Shown here piece after piece: positions 14,255 to 20,766 of a stretch of 46,297 nt of DNA. A program made the translations under genes and the position numbers. Every line of letters starts with the position of its first letter. The first letter of the stretch is position 1. Origin of the DNA: a virus. The notes under the pieces were generated by a model. The model saw only the letters and a list, made by a program, of their open reading frames with translations. It was not told the origin of the DNA and ran no database searches. The stretch lies in IMG/VR virus record IMGVR_UViG_3300025913_000060, positions 1-46,297 of that record. One strand, 5' to 3'.

Positions 14255-16116
14255 TTGAGGGGCTAATCGTGGACAGTTTTGCCGGAGGTGGCGGGGCATC
14301 GTGCGGCATCGAAATGGCGCTGGGCCGCTCCCCCGACATTGCCATCAATCACAATGCCGAGGCGCTGGCCATGCATCAGGCCAATCATCCGTCCACCTTG
14401 CATCTCTCCAAAAACATCTGGCAGGTGGATCCGCTGGAATATGTGCGCGGGCGAAAAGTGGCGCTCGCCTGGTTCTCGCCGGACTGCAAGCATTTCTCGA
14501 AAGCGAAGGGCGGCAAGCCGGTGGCGCGCAACATCCGCGATCTCGCCTGGGTGGTGGTGCTGTGGGCCAAGCAAGTGCGCCCGCGCGTCATCATGCTGGA
14601 AAATGTCGAGGAGTTCCGCACCTGGGGGCCGCTCACCGCGGAAGACATGCCGGACCCGGAGCGCAAGGGCGAAACCTTCAAGCGCTGGGTGGGAGAGCTG
14701 AAACGGCTGGGCTACAAGGTGGAGTGGAAGGAATTGCGCGCCTGTGATTTCGGCGCGCCTACGATCCGCAAGCGGCTGTTCCTGATCGCGCGCTGTGATG
14801 GCGCGCCCATCGTGTGGCCGGAGGCCACGCATGGCAAGGGCAAGCTGCCCTACCGCACGGCGGCTGAATGCATCGACTGGTCGATCCCTGCACACAGCAT
14901 CTTCCTGAGCAAGGAAGAAGGCCGCAAGGTCGGCGTGAACCGGCCTCTCGCCGAGGCCACCATGGCGCGCATCGCCAAGGGTGTGAAGCGCTATGTGATC
15001 GACGCGGAGGAACCTTTCATCGTCAACCTCACGCACCAGGGCGGCGATCGCAATGAAGGCCTGGATGAGCCGTTCAAGACGGTGACCGGCGCCAACCGCG
15101 GCGAGAAGGCAATTGTAATTCCATCCATCGTAGGGGTGGGTGGACGCCAAGGACAGAGTGAGCCGCGCCCGCTGACCAAGCCCTATCAGACGATCACCGC
15201 CAAGGCGGACTCCGTGGTGGTGCAAACCGAGATTGCGCCATTCGTGGTGCGCACAGCACATGGCGATGTCGACAAGAACGGCAAGCGCCGCGGCAAGGGG
15301 CAGCACACGCTGGAAGAGCCACTGCCCACAGTCACCTCGTCGCAGGATTTCGCGGTCGTCGCGCCCCTCATCTCCTATGCGCAGCAAGGCGGCGCATCGC
15401 GATCCGCCGATGAGCCGCTTCATACCGTCACCGCCAGCGCTAAGGATCAGAACCAGCTGGTCGAGGCTCTGATCGCGCCCCATGTGATGACGATGCGCAA
15501 TGCCGGCAAGCCGCACAATGGCGCGGATGAACCGACGCATACGATCACCGCCGGCGGCGCGCATCTCAATTTGGTCTCGGCCTTTCTGGCCCAGCACAAT
15601 CTGGGCGTCGTGGGGCACGATGCCCGCGAGCCGGTTTCCACCATCACCCAGACCGGCTCGCAACAGACCGTGGTTGCAGCCCACATGCTGCAGATGAAGG
15701 GCAGCGCGCGGCGCGACCGGCCAGCGGATGAACCGCTCGGCACGATCACCGCGCAGGGCCTGCATCATGCCGAGGTGCGCGCCTTCCTGATGAAATATTA
15801 TGGCAATGAGGAAGGCGGGCATGGTCTGGACGATCCCGCCGGCACGGTGACCACGAAGGATCGCTTCGGCCTGGTGATGGTGCAGGGCCTGCCCTACCGC
15901 ATCGTCGATATCACCATGCGCATGCTGGCGCCGCGCGAACTGTTCAACGCCCAGGGCTTTCCGGCCAGCTACAAGATCGAGGTGGAATTCAACGGCAAGG
16001 TGATCGGCAAGACGGCGCAGATCCGCATGTGCGGCAACAGCGTGTCGCCGGTCATGGCGAAGGCGTTGGTGAAGGCCAATCTTGGCGCAGCATCGCAAGC
16101 CCAGGACGCGGCATAG
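14251..16116 (+). CDS. C5-cytosine DNA methyltransferase with eight-repeat insert
   Basis: This 621-aa enzyme transfers methyl from S-adenosylmethionine to cytosine C5. Motif I is DSFAGGGGASCG (8-19). The catalytic cysteine is C79 in SPDCKHFS, motif VI is ENVEEF (117-122), motif VIII is TIRKRLFLIAR (171-181), and motifs IX-X are near 560-605 (APRELFNAQGFP, RMCGNSVSP). The protein is longer than usual because residues about 270-535 contain eight spaced repeats of an EP-x-x-T-[IV]-T block. The repeats lie where the target-recognition domain sits. It is probably an orphan anti-restriction methylase. Confidence 0.93.
   Translation: MIEGLIVDSFAGGGGASCGIEMALGRSPDIAINHNAEALAMHQANHPSTLHLSKNIWQVDPLEYVRGRKVALAWFSPDCKHFSKAKGGKPVARNIRDLAWVVVLWAKQVRPRVIMLENVEEFRTWGPLTAEDMPDPERKGETFKRWVGELKRLGYKVEWKELRACDFGAPTIRKRLFLIARCDGAPIVWPEATHGKGKLPYRTAAECIDWSIPAHSIFLSKEEGRKVGVNRPLAEATMARIAKGVKRYVIDAEEPFIVNLTHQGGDRNEGLDEPFKTVTGANRGEKAIVIPSIVGVGGRQGQSEPRPLTKPYQTITAKADSVVVQTEIAPFVVRTAHGDVDKNGKRRGKGQHTLEEPLPTVTSSQDFAVVAPLISYAQQGGASRSADEPLHTVTASAKDQNQLVEALIAPHVMTMRNAGKPHNGADEPTHTITAGGAHLNLVSAFLAQHNLGVVGHDAREPVSTITQTGSQQTVVAAHMLQMKGSARRDRPADEPLGTITAQGLHHAEVRAFLMKYYGNEEGGHGLDDPAGTVTTKDRFGLVMVQGLPYRIVDITMRMLAPRELFNAQGFPASYKIEVEFNGKVIGKTAQIRMCGNSVSPVMAKALVKANLGAASQAQDAA
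15058..15856 (+). repeat. Eight protein-coding repeats in the C5 methylase
   Basis: Each unit centres on an acidic residue, proline and T-[IV]-T (for example DEPLHTVTAS, DEPTHTITAG, DEPLGTITAQ). The prolines are at residues 274, 311, 357, 389, 428, 461, 495 and 529, so the period is 32-46 residues. The DNA copies are diverged and the repeat is only clear in translation, implying an old, selected duplication. Confidence 0.85.
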
Positions 16117-16122
16117 GTCCAG

Positions 16123-17925
16123 ATGGCTGACGAGACGACCAAGACGCCTGCCCATGAGCTGGTGGCCGGCATTGTCGAGGACGCCCTCAAGGCGGCCGCT
16201 GATGAGGCGGCGGCAGCGCCGCAACCTCCCCAGCCCACCGGAGAGGATGAGGCCGGCCCCGACGATGATCCGTCGGACCAGGGGCCCGATCCGCAGAATG
16301 TGGACTGGGACGTGGTGCGGGCCTGCGCCGACGAGCCGGAAACCGATATCGGCAATGCGCGGCGATTCCTGAAGCGGCATGGCGAGACCGTACTGTCGAT
16401 CGAGGGGCTGGGCTGGGCGGTGCATGACGCGCGGCGCTGGGCGATCGATTATTTCGAAAGCGAGGTGCGGCCGCTGGCGCATCACACCGTCGAACTCATC
16501 CGGCTGGAAGCCGCCGTGCTGGAACCGCGCGCCAGCGAGATCGAGGATATCGATGCCGCCGATGCCACCTTCACCGAGATGCGCAACCTGCGCAAGAAGG
16601 GGAAGGCGCGCAGCGAAGCCGAGGAATTACGCCTGCTCGAGCTCGACCGCATCGCCGACCGCGCTGCCTTCGCCAAGGCGGCGATCTCGTCGCGCCGCAG
16701 CCAGCGCATGCGCTATGGCAAGACCTCATCGTCCTCCGGCAAGATGGACAACATGCTGAAGGAGGCGCGGGTTTACCGCTCGCGCCCGGTGCGCGTGCTT
16801 GATGCCGAGCCGATGGCGCTCAACCTGCAGAACGGCACGCTGCGCCTCGTCAAGCATGGCACGGGTGATGATGCGCGCTGGAAGCCAGTGCTGGGCCAGC
16901 ACCGCAAGGATGACCTGATCTCGAAGCTGTGCGAGGTGGAATGGGACATCAAGGCGACGGCGCCGGAATTTCACCGCTTCCTCATCCGGATCATTCCCGA
17001 CGACAAGGTGCGCGCCTTCCTGCAGCGCTATCTGGGCTATTGCATCACGGCGCTGACCACCGAACAGGTCTTCGCGTTTTTCTATGGCGCGGGTCGCAAC
17101 GGCAAGTCGACGCTGGTGGATGTGGTGTGCCGGATCCTCGGTGATTATTCCACCACGGTGCCCTTCGAGACGCTGGCCGGCGATGACCGCCGCAAGGGCA
17201 GCGAGGCCACGCCTGACCTGGTGCGCGTGCCGGGTGCGCGCCTCGTGCGCGCCTCCGAGCCGGAAGCCGGCATGAAGTTCCGCGAGAGCATGGTGAAATC
17301 GCTGACCTCTGGCGAGCCCATCCTCATCCGCCGCATGCGCGAGGAATTCATCGAGGTCTATCCGACCTTCAAGCTGGTGATCAGCGGCAACCACCGGCCC
17401 GACATCCGCGGCGGCGATGAAGGCATCTGGCGGCGCGTGCTGCTTGTGCCTTTCACCGTGCAGATTCCGAAGACCGAGATCGACCGCGGCCTGCCGGAAA
17501 AGCTGTGGGCCGAGCGCGCCGGCATCCTCAACTGGCTGGTGGATGGGGCCTGCAATTATCTGGCCGGAGGGTTGGAAGTGCCGCCAGCGGTGCGCGCCGC
17601 CACCGATGATTACCGCGAGCAATCGGACCCCTATTCGGCTTTCCTCACCGGTGCCTGCGACATCACCAAGGAAGATTTCGACACCGCCACGCCGGGCGAG
17701 CTCTACGAGGCCTTCGTCAAATTCTGCAAGGGCCAGGGCTTCTATCCGGTCGGCATCTCGACTTTCAACAAGGCTTTGCCGGAGCGCACCGCCTTGTTCG
17801 GGTTCAACAAGGCCAAGAGCATGGGGCTTTCGCTCTACCGCGGCATCCGCGTACGGGACGAATTCAAGACTGGCCACGGCGCTGGCCCCTCGGGCACCCC
17901 GGAGGAAGGCGACTATGGACGCTGA
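16123..17925 (+). CDS. D5/P4-type primase-helicase (SF3 helicase)
   Basis: This 600-aa replicative helicase of the phage/plasmid P4-D5 type has an acidic, low-complexity N-terminus (1-65) and a helical middle. The superfamily 3 ATPase carries Walker A GAGRNGKST near 321-329, an acidic strand around LVRASEPEAG, and the SF3 sensor VISGNHRPDIRGGDEGIWRR. It would unwind the phage origin and work with the separate primase at 11650. The gene is 6 bp after the methylase. A repeat-rich noncoding tract lies just beyond, consistent with a nearby origin. Confidence 0.93.
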   Translation: MADETTKTPAHELVAGIVEDALKAAADEAAAAPQPPQPTGEDEAGPDDDPSDQGPDPQNVDWDVVRACADEPETDIGNARRFLKRHGETVLSIEGLGWAVHDARRWAIDYFESEVRPLAHHTVELIRLEAAVLEPRASEIEDIDAADATFTEMRNLRKKGKARSEAEELRLLELDRIADRAAFAKAAISSRRSQRMRYGKTSSSSGKMDNMLKEARVYRSRPVRVLDAEPMALNLQNGTLRLVKHGTGDDARWKPVLGQHRKDDLISKLCEVEWDIKATAPEFHRFLIRIIPDDKVRAFLQRYLGYCITALTTEQVFAFFYGAGRNGKSTLVDVVCRILGDYSTTVPFETLAGDDRRKGSEATPDLVRVPGARLVRASEPEAGMKFRESMVKSLTSGEPILIRRMREEFIEVYPTFKLVISGNHRPDIRGGDEGIWRRVLLVPFTVQIPKTEIDRGLPEKLWAERAGILNWLVDGACNYLAGGLEVPPAVRAATDDYREQSDPYSAFLTGACDITKEDFDTATPGELYEAFVKFCKGQGFYPVGISTFNKALPERTALFGFNKAKSMGLSLYRGIRVRDEFKTGHGAGPSGTPEEGDYGR

Positions 17926-18157
17926 GGCGCTCATCGACCGGCTGGACGGCCTGGCGCTGCGCATTGAGCGGCTGACCATTTCGCGGCGCGATCCGGAATG
18001 GTTCTTCATCGAGCGATCGGAGATCGCCTACGGCCTGAGGCGGGAAATTGCCCGGCTGCAGCGGCAGGCCGAGCCGGTTTTCAGGGAGGCAAGGGAGGGA
18101 AAATCCAGTCCCGCTTTTGTGCCTCCCTGTGAAAGTCCGAAAGAAAACAAGGGTTAG
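17915..18157 (+). CDS. Small charged helical protein, unknown
   Basis: This 80-aa protein is overlapped by the last 11 bases of the helicase gene and has a strong GGAGGAAGG Shine-Dalgarno. The first 55 residues form charged amphipathic helices (ALIDRLDGLALRIERL, YGLRREIARLQRQAE). The C-terminus is poorly conserved-looking, and its codons are part of the purine-rich repeat tract. It may be a helicase accessory factor, judging only from coupling. Confidence 0.62.
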   Translation: MDAEALIDRLDGLALRIERLTISRRDPEWFFIERSEIAYGLRREIARLQRQAEPVFREAREGKSSPAFVPPCESPKENKG

Positions 18158-18358
18158 AGAGGCAAGGGAGCGTAGGGAGGGAGTTTTCCCATATCTTCTA
18201 TGTGCGCGGGAAATGCGGTGAGTTGAAAAGTTTCCGTATCATGTACGTATGGGCAAAAACCCTCCCTAGCCTCCCTAGCCTCCAAAGTGATTGAGATTGT
18301 TTGATAAAAGGGAGGGAGGCAGAACATTCCTACAGTCTTCTGCCTCCCTACCCTCCCT
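18083..18358. repeat. Polypurine/polypyrimidine repeat tract, candidate replication origin
   Basis: Units of AGGGAGG and GGCAAGGGAG occur at 18083-18099, 18158-18182 and 18309-18320. Their complements (CCTCCCT) occur at 18121-18128, 18260-18283 and 18341-18358. GGGAGGCAGAA (18314-18324) and TTCTGCCTCCC (18338-18348) form a perfect 11-bp hairpin with a 13-nt loop. Two AT-rich stretches (about 18183-18250 and 18284-18310) lie between the purine blocks. The tract follows the SF3 helicase gene and spans the 229-bp gap before the next gene. Origin function is inferred from this layout. Confidence 0.6.
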
Positions 18359-18386
18359 GAAAGCGCTTTGAAAAGGAGAACGGGCG

Positions 18387-19085
18387 ATGAAAGAGCAGAT
18401 CGATATCGAGGCCCTTCTGGAATGGGCCTACCGCACGCAATGCGTGGACCGCCGGCAACGCAAGGCCGAGGCGCAGCGGCCCGCTGTGCTGCCGCAAGGC
18501 TCGCCGTTCGCCTCGATCATGGCGCTGGGCACGCGGGTGGATACGTCAGGCTTTCAGCCAATAATGGGTTACGGCCTCATCGAAGGCAGCGGGCCAGATG
18601 ATGCTGATCTGGTACATGACGCGGTCCTCGCCTTGCCGGATTGCTGGCTGGAATGGCGCACGGCCGATGAGGTGGTGCTGCATGATGACGAGCCATCGTG
18701 CACATCGCAATTCGTGAGTGCAGCGGTGCTGGTGGTGTTGCATGGGCGGCAGGGGCTGCGTCCGGAAGTGCATGAGGGCGTGGTGATGCGCGCTGGCCGT
18801 CCGCCGTCAGCCGGCGATACCGATGCCCGCGGCCGCCGGCGTAAGAGCGCCGAGCTGATGCAGGAATTCCAGGCGGCGATGCATGCCCGCGCCCTCTACA
18901 TGGTGTGGCGGCGCGGGCTGGTGATTCTCGCTGATCAACTCAAGGGAAGACTGGCGAAATTCGACGTTTTGCCACCACAAGCACCAGAAGCGCCTTGGGA
19001 GGGAAAGCTGAAAGTGGTGCACCAAGCCCTTCCGAACCAAAATGATTTGGCCGATAAGCCCATGAAGTTAAAGGCCGATGTGTGA
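18387..19085 (+). CDS. Unrecognised gene just upstream of late promoter (late-regulator position)
   Basis: This 232-aa protein has no domain I can name. The N-terminus (IDIEALLEWAYRTQCVDRRQ) is helical, the middle has DCWLEWRTADEVVLHDDEP, and the C-terminal part is basic and helical (RGRRRKSAELMQEFQAAMHA). It has a strong AAGGAG Shine-Dalgarno and follows the putative origin. It is the last gene before a promoter and two terminators that precede all structural genes. That is the place of lambda Q, so a late-gene activator or antiterminator is a reasonable guess, based on position only. Confidence 0.68.
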   Translation: MKEQIDIEALLEWAYRTQCVDRRQRKAEAQRPAVLPQGSPFASIMALGTRVDTSGFQPIMGYGLIEGSGPDDADLVHDAVLALPDCWLEWRTADEVVLHDDEPSCTSQFVSAAVLVVLHGRQGLRPEVHEGVVMRAGRPPSAGDTDARGRRRKSAELMQEFQAAMHARALYMVWRRGLVILADQLKGRLAKFDVLPPQAPEAPWEGKLKVVHQALPNQNDLADKPMKLKADV

Positions 19086-19088
19086 AAT

Positions 19089-19118
19089 TTGACTTTTGAG
19101 GGGCTTGTCACGTACAAC
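19089..19118 (+). promoter_or_regulatory. Candidate late promoter (PR'-like)
   Basis: TTGACT (19089-19094) and TACAAC (19113-19118) are separated by 18 bp, immediately after the stop of the 18387 gene. A start near 19125 would be followed at once by two terminators before the structural genes. The match to consensus is moderate. Confidence 0.42.
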
Positions 19119-19141
19119 TAAGACACTCGAAAAGGTGAAAG

Positions 19142-19174
19142 AAAGGCTTCCGGCGACGGAGGCCTTTTCCTTTT
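19142..19174 (+). terminator. Intrinsic terminator 1 upstream of late genes
   Basis: An 11-bp stem (AAAGGCTTCCG with CGGAGGCCTTT, one G-U pair) closes on a GCGA tetraloop and is followed by a T-rich tail. It ends any transcript leaving the replication operon or starting at the candidate late promoter. Confidence 0.75.
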
Positions 19175-19199
19175 CAAACGGAATTTGAGGGAGGCGACC

Positions 19200-19211
19200 A
19201 TGCGCAAGTAA
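19200..19211 (+). other. Minimal three-codon reading frame with strong ribosome site
   Basis: ATG CGC AAG TAA is preceded at proper distance by GAGGGAGG. It lies between two terminators. It may be chance, a ribosome-stalling leader, or a relic of a gene start. Confidence 0.25.
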
Positions 19212-19242
19212 GCCGACCTTCCACCAATACTTGTGAATCAAG

Positions 19243-19275
19243 CGCCGCTCGGCCCTCGCCAGCGGCGTTTTCTTT
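19243..19275 (+). terminator. Intrinsic terminator 2 upstream of late genes
   Basis: CGCCGCT (19243-19249) pairs with AGCGGCG (19261-19267) across an 11-nt loop, followed by TTTTCTTT. It ends only 10 bp before the first late gene's ATG. Late transcription would therefore have to be antiterminated, or start inside this short gap. Confidence 0.68.
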
Positions 19276-19285
19276 GAGAGAGCGC

Positions 19286-20017
19286 ATGCAGCCCCTCGTC
19301 ACCGTCACCAGCAATATCGCGGACGTGATGAAGCGGGTGCGCAAGGTGCCCGAGCGTGTGATCAATGTCTCCAATGCCAAGGCGTTGACCTTTGCAGCCG
19401 AGGCCGGGCAGAAGGCCATCCGCGACACGGAGCGCGAGGTGTTCGACCGGCCCACCGAATACACGCTGAACGCCACCTATATCAAACCCGCCACGGTCAA
19501 TGACCCAGTGGCGGCGGTCTATCTCAAGCGGTTCTCCGGCGTGCCGGCTGACCGCTATCTGTTACCCGAGATCGAGGGCGGCACGCGCCACCAGAAATCC
19601 ACCGAGCGTCAGCTCGCTCCACTGATGCGAGGCTTCCGCTTTGTGGTGCCTGCCGATCTGGTGAAGCGCGATGGCTATGGCAATGTGCCCGGCAACGTCT
19701 TCATGCAGATCCTGTCGCAGCTGAAAGTGGCGACAGACGGATATCAGAACCAGACCGCAACATCGAAGCGGCGCGGCGAGCGCAAGCGTAATGGCTGGGG
19801 GAATTACTTTATCCCGCCTGTTGGCAGTCGCCTGAAGCCTGGTGTCTACCAGCGCATGGGCCGCAACATCGCCCCCGTTCTGCTCTTCACAGAGCGGGTG
19901 CATTACAAGAAGCGCCTCGACTTTTATGGCGTCGGCATGGCCGCCGCGCGCGCTGCATATCCTATCAAGTTCGAAGAGCAGGTCGACCGCGAGATGAAGC
20001 GCCTGCTCAATGGGTAG
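19286..20017 (+). CDS. Conserved phage virion/tail-morphogenesis-like protein
   Basis: This 243-aa protein resembles a family seen in lambda-like phages. It has VTSNIADVMKRVRKVPERV at the start, then FDRPTEYTLNATYIKPATV (about 57-75), LLPEIEGGTRHQKS and DGYGNVPGNVFMQILSQLK. The C-terminal part (LKPGVYQRMGRN, RVHYKKRLDFYG) is like HK97 gp10/tail-completion proteins. The role is probably in virion assembly. It sits before the terminase instead of among the tail genes. The ATG at 19286 has GAGAG upstream; a TTG four codons earlier lies inside the terminator tail. Confidence 0.75.
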   Translation: MQPLVTVTSNIADVMKRVRKVPERVINVSNAKALTFAAEAGQKAIRDTEREVFDRPTEYTLNATYIKPATVNDPVAAVYLKRFSGVPADRYLLPEIEGGTRHQKSTERQLAPLMRGFRFVVPADLVKRDGYGNVPGNVFMQILSQLKVATDGYQNQTATSKRRGERKRNGWGNYFIPPVGSRLKPGVYQRMGRNIAPVLLFTERVHYKKRLDFYGVGMAAARAAYPIKFEEQVDREMKRLLNG

Positions 20018-20118
20018 GGGGGTGTCTAGGTTCTCCCGGAGGCCCCATCGCTTGCGGGTAATTCGGACCCCGAGCATTCGCTAGTCTTAGACTAAATTGA
20101 AAGCCTAAAGTCCTAAAC
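20018..20118. other. Pre-terminase gap: 13-bp palindrome and candidate cos region
   Basis: This 101-bp gap holds a G-rich stretch (about 20018-20070) and the palindrome TAGTCT-T-AGACTA at 20082-20094, just ahead of the small terminase gene. Phages with GpA-type terminases package from cos, usually sited here. I cannot identify the cut site, so cos is only proposed. Confidence 0.35.
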
Positions 20119-20751
20119 ATGACCGCTCAACTTGCTACTAAAGGCGAGTTCGCGGGCCTCATCAAGGTTTCCCCTGGGCGTGTTTCTCAATATTTCAAAG
20201 AGGGAAAACTAGGACCAGACCATCTCGAAGGTGAAGGCCGGCACGCCAAAATCAAGGTGCAGCCGGCGCTGCAAGCGCTCAAGGTGCGGCTTGATGCCGG
20301 CCAGATGACCGGCAACGGTCTCTCGACCCGGCTCGAGGCACCAACCCTCACACCGCCGAAAGAACCTGAGCCGGCGTCCGAGAAGCCCGCACCCGATGCG
20401 CCGCCCCAGCGCACGCGCGCGGACGATCTCGAAATTTCGATCAAGACCGCCAAGCTCGAACAGCAGCAGGCGATCAACCGGAAGCTCGACGAAGAAGAAA
20501 AAGCTCGCGCGGGCATCTACGTCATGGCGGAGGACGCCAAGGCCGAGGCCGCGAAGTTGGCTGTGATCATGCTGCAGGTGATTGAGACCGGAATCAGCGA
20601 CATGGCCGGCGATATTGCCGCGCAGTTCAATGTTCCCGAGCGTGATGTCGAACATCTGCTCGCCAAGAAATTCCGGGTGATGCGCGCCGACATCGCCGCG
20701 CGCCTCATCAAGGAGATGGACGTCCTGCCGCCTCTCCTGGACCGCGCCTAA
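20119..20751 (+). CDS. Terminase small subunit
   Basis: This 210-aa packaging protein recognises the phage DNA. The N-terminal domain (1-55) is a Nu1-like winged helix-turn-helix (TKGEFAGLIKVSPGRVSQYF, then EGRHAKIKVQPAL). A Pro-rich linker (70-100), a charged coiled segment (ISIKTAKLEQQQAINRKLDE) and a helical C-terminus follow, the last probably binding the large subunit. Length and gene order (16 bp before the large subunit) fit. Confidence 0.88.
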   Translation: MTAQLATKGEFAGLIKVSPGRVSQYFKEGKLGPDHLEGEGRHAKIKVQPALQALKVRLDAGQMTGNGLSTRLEAPTLTPPKEPEPASEKPAPDAPPQRTRADDLEISIKTAKLEQQQAINRKLDEEEKARAGIYVMAEDAKAEAAKLAVIMLQVIETGISDMAGDIAAQFNVPERDVEHLLAKKFRVMRADIAARLIKEMDVLPPLLDRA

Positions 20752-20766
20752 GGGTACGAACCGCCG

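Noticed and set aside
12908-16116. A restriction-modification system
   Set aside because: Two methylases are present but no endonuclease or specificity gene lies nearby; they are better read as orphan phage methylases.
14263-16485. A 740-codon open frame on the minus strand opposite the C5 methylase
   Set aside because: The plus-strand frame has all methylase motifs. The minus frame is a GC-rich shadow with His/Arg-rich composition and no domain.
16726-18009. A 427-codon minus-strand frame opposite the SF3 helicase
   Set aside because: It mirrors the codon pattern of the helicase gene and shows no recognisable motif or ribosome site.
18083-18358. A CRISPR array
   Set aside because: The repeats are short, irregular and occur in both orientations; there are no uniform repeats with spacers and no cas genes.
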